From: Caldilineaceae bacterium
GTDB lineage: Bacteria; Chloroflexota; Anaerolineae; Caldilineales; Caldilineaceae
DNA length: 9,022 nt
Direction of reading: 5' to 3'
Assembly: GCA_012032975.1 (NCBI GenBank)
Contig: JAAUPU010000065.1
Location: forward strand, 1-9,022
The position numbers and the translations under genes were made by a program. The stretch's first letter is position 1, and the number at the start of each line of letters is the position of its first letter. Below, piece after piece: positions 7,095 to 9,022 of this stretch. The notes under the pieces were generated by a model. That model saw only the letters and a program-made list of their open reading frames with translations. It ran no database searches and had not been told where the DNA came from.

Positions 7095-8052
7095 TTAACC
7101 GTTGGTCATCAAGCGGCCAAAAAAAGCCGCCAGCGCGTCAGATTCTCTTTGTGGGTCTTGGATAGCCAGCCCCGAGCTTGACCGCGTTTTCGATGACATG
7201 TGCGTAACGATCGGGCTGGTCGGCCAGCTCGCGAATGACAGCCTCCAGCTTTTCGCCCAGCATGGGCAAGTTGCCGTTTTCGACCAAAATACAGTTCTGT
7301 CCATCGCCCTCGCCGACCATGTACACGCCGCCGCCAATGCCGGAAAAACCGATGACCAGGCATCCGCTGGCCATCGCCTCCAGCACAGAGACGTGCATTC
7401 CTTCCTGCACTGTGGTGGTCAAGAAGAGCGCAGAGTCGCGCAGATGACGGGCGTAGTCCACCTCGTTCAGCTCGCGCAGCGCCATCCATTCGTAGTCGCT
7501 GAAAGGTGCGCCCTTGCGCTGAAGAGTGGCGGCCAGCAGCGGCCCGGCAGCATCTTTGCGGGTGATAAAGCTGACCTTGTCTCCTTTGGCGGCTTCATCT
7601 CGGTGGTAGAGTGCCGGGTCGATGAATTCGGGGATCAGGCTCACCTCGATCTCCATCGCCCATTCGAGATACTCCTTGATCACCGGCGATTTGGTCAGCA
7701 CCTGGTGGATGCCCAGATCCTGCCAGCGTTCACCTGGCTGCAAGTGGTTGTAGGCTGGCGCCCAACTGAGCGCGATCACCACCCGCTGGCCAGGCAAGCT
7801 GCGCGTTTGACGCGCCAGATCGACCATGACTTCCGGCAGCACCCAGAGGTCATTTGCGTCCAGCGTAGGCCGATCTTCCAGCCAGATCACCGGCGCGTCG
7901 TAGCCGTGCCAAGCGGCGCGGAAGCCGCTGCGCTGGTGAATGATGGTCGCATCGAAACCACAGTCGCGCAGGCGGCAGACGTGGCGATAGAGCGTCTTGA
8001 TGCCGCCAGATGGCTGTGGGAAATCGGGGCAGAAATAGAGGATTCTGGGCAT
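7095..8052 (-). CDS. GT4-like glycosyltransferase (GT-B fold), one apparent frameshift near C-terminus
   Basis: About 318 aa after repair. The N-terminal Rossmann half opens with PRILYFCPDFPQPSGGIKT (2-20), including the Gly-Gly acceptor/nucleotide loop of GT-B enzymes. The C-terminal half has the retaining-GT donor motif EGMHVSVLE (Glu217 and Glu225, EX7E), followed by AMASGCLVIGFSGIGGG. It likely transfers a sugar from a nucleotide sugar to a glycan or lipid at the inner face of the membrane. Donor and acceptor unknown; WsaF-like rhamnosyltransferases are a possible relative. As read, the frame ends after GAGYPRPTKRI at 7138. Removing one base at the GG of 7160-7161 gives GAGYQDPQRESDALAAFFG and a stop at 7095-7097, a more natural helical tail. 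The start ATG 8052 has AAGG 8 bases upstream. It is convergent with the lyase and divergent from the lipoprotein. Confidence 0.85.
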
Positions 8053-8144
8053 CGGTCGACCTTTTCAGATTGATGGCTTTGTGGGCTTGGATGGCAAACT
8101 GGATCACCATCTTGGCACAGTTGATGTTGCATTCAGGGGGAGAG

Positions 8145-8723
8145 ATGCCCGACGCAATTCGTTGTCGAATGGGTTTGTCAGGCGCGAAGTCGGTCCGCGC
8201 CAAGAGGGTCTTTGCTACTTATTGCGGCGTAGTTTTGCTGCTGGCGGCCTGCATCGCACCGCTTCGACCGCCGCCCGAATTTGCCGTCTCACCGACGGCC
8301 CCCGACATACAGATCGACTTGGTGGCGACTGCCCGCTCTGCTATTTTCGGCATTCGCGACCCCAGCGGGATTGGCGGCATGGAGGCCGGGCTGGTCAGTG
8401 GCCAGATGCCGGCGAAGCTGGAATTTCATCTCCATCTGACGGGGCTGGAGGAATTGCAATTCAGCTATGGCGATACAACCGTCACTGCGTCTGTGGCCAG
8501 CACAGGCGAACACCGGGTATACCAGACCGTTGCAACTCCAGATGGCACAAAGATGGTCGAACCGGACGACCCGGACTGGATGACGATCGAGCTTGTCACC
8601 GACGACGGCAGCCCTGGCTCGATCCCCCTGACCAGCGGAATCTTTTCGGTCACCGCGCCACCGGCGTTCCACGAAAGTGGTGCGACGCACTTTGGCCTCC
8701 GGTGGATAGACTTCTATCGCTAG
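8145..8723 (+). CDS. Predicted lipoprotein of unknown family
   Basis: 192 aa from ATG 8145. A basic N-terminal region (SVRAKR) leads into a hydrophobic stretch and the lipobox LLLAAC. This makes Cys36 the predicted lipidated residue after signal peptidase II cleavage, with the mature protein anchored outside the cytoplasmic membrane. The mature part has no motif I recognise. It is rich in short alternating hydrophobic strands (KLEFHLHLTGLEELQFSYG, GEHRVYQTVAT, GSIPLTSGIFSVTAPP). It ends in GLRWIDFYR, which suggests a beta-sandwich, possibly ligand- or glycan-binding. AGGGGGAGAG directly precedes this ATG, with a short spacer. ATG 8169 would shorten the long n-region and is an alternative start. 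The open frame extends further upstream to 8010, but that part overlaps the glycosyltransferase start and lacks a ribosome site. The start is therefore moderately sure and the function unknown. Confidence 0.72.
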   Translation: MPDAIRCRMGLSGAKSVRAKRVFATYCGVVLLLAACIAPLRPPPEFAVSPTAPDIQIDLVATARSAIFGIRDPSGIGGMEAGLVSGQMPAKLEFHLHLTGLEELQFSYGDTTVTASVASTGEHRVYQTVATPDGTKMVEPDDPDWMTIELVTDDGSPGSIPLTSGIFSVTAPPAFHESGATHFGLRWIDFYR

Positions 8724-8924
8724 CTGCTGTGGAAAACGGAAGTTCGCCCGATCTCTGCGCACGAGATCGAGCAACAGATTCTTGATCGTGACCTCGACTT
8801 GGCGCCCGCTGTAATCTCTGTCGATCACAATCTGGTTGACTTTGGGCAGATGCTCACGAACCGCGACATAGATCAGAATTGTGAATACTCGAAATTGCAG
8901 ATTCTTGACGCCATGTCTTTCCAT
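8724..8924 (-). pseudogene. Possible remnant of a small hypothetical protein gene
   Basis: The minus-strand frame from ATG 8924 reads like real protein for about 63 residues: FRVFTILIYVAVREHLPKVN, then QIVIDRDYSG and IKNLLLDLVRRDRANFR. It has a hydrophobic helix, a strand-like IVIDRDY and an amphipathic helix. Beyond that, the frame runs antisense through the lipoprotein gene (open to 8289) and loses protein character. Upstream the frame is blocked by a TAG inside repeat B, and no ribosome site precedes the ATG. It therefore looks like a fragment trapped between repeat B and the lipoprotein gene, perhaps split by another frameshift. I do not recognise a named family. A chance open frame is the alternative. 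Confidence 0.35.
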
Positions 8925-8937
8925 GAGAGCGGTTCTG

Positions 8938-9022
8938 AGGCCATTGCAAGAAAATAACTATCCACGAAGCTGCACGAAGAACCAGGTCAAATCTTGGTGT
9001 TCCTTCGTGAGCTTCGTGGATG
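8938..9022. repeat. Hairpin repeat B (CACGAAG family) at the right edge, related to repeat A
   Basis: It starts with the same leader as repeat A: AGGCCATTGC, two variable bases, GAAAATAAC, one variable base, ATCCAC (8938-8965). A strong inverted repeat follows. ATCCACGAAGCT (8960-8971) pairs with AGCTTCGTGGAT (9010-9021). After one bulged G, CACGAAG (8973-8979) pairs with CTTCGTG (9003-9009). ACCA (8981-8984) can pair with TGGT (8995-8998). The element may continue past the window. Confidence 0.78.

Noticed and set aside
7102..8073. Plus-strand open frame of 323 codons
   Set aside because: Antisense to the glycosyltransferase, whose EX7E and GG motifs are clear on the other strand.
8113..8132. 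TTGGCAC...TTGC resembling a sigma-54 promoter before the lipoprotein gene
   Set aside because: The GG to GC spacing is 13 bases instead of the required 10.

Overview
The window is GC-rich bacterial DNA. Its gene content and protein style suggest a Chloroflexota genome, probably Anaerolineae or a relative. The clues are a YYY/GT39-type membrane protein tail, a stand-alone seven-blade WD40 protein, an HtpG, a VOC protein and families of small 'TTCGTG' hairpin repeats. This assignment is inference from protein style, not a database result.

Layout. The left edge holds the 3' end of a membrane glycosyltransferase-like gene (+, to 683). It meets tail to tail, with no gap, a VOC (glyoxalase/dioxygenase) gene (-, 684-1273). 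Upstream of that on the same strand is a carboxylesterase (-, 1428-2102), with hairpin repeat A between the two. A divergent control region (2103-2275) carries a near-consensus sigma-70 promoter and two palindromic operators. It drives a TetR regulator (+, 2276-2935) and probably a WD40 beta-propeller gene close behind it (+, 2977-3853). Next comes htpG (+, 3985-5924) with its own strong promoter, then hairpin repeat C, then a DapA/NanA-superfamily lyase (+, 6113-7003). A 40-bp perfect palindrome separates this from a convergent GT4-type glycosyltransferase (-, 7095-8052). A lipoprotein of unknown family (+, 8145-8723) diverges from it. The right edge holds a probable gene remnant (-) and repeat B, which shares its leader with repeat A.

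A striking feature is about nine apparent single-base frameshifts in 9 kb, spread over six of the nine main genes. Most lie in runs of two to five identical bases. Correcting one base at each restores a family-typical protein, and the repaired gene lengths all come out divisible by three. This looks like uncorrected sequencing error (long-read or homopolymer-prone chemistry) rather than gene decay. I annotate the repaired genes at full length and state each shift.

The genes do not form one pathway. The best-supported local circuit is the autoregulated TetR, which may also control the divergent esterase and the downstream WD40 gene. I see no CRISPR array, tRNA, rRNA, transposase or recognisable defence system. 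No intergenic stretch exceeds about 220 bases.
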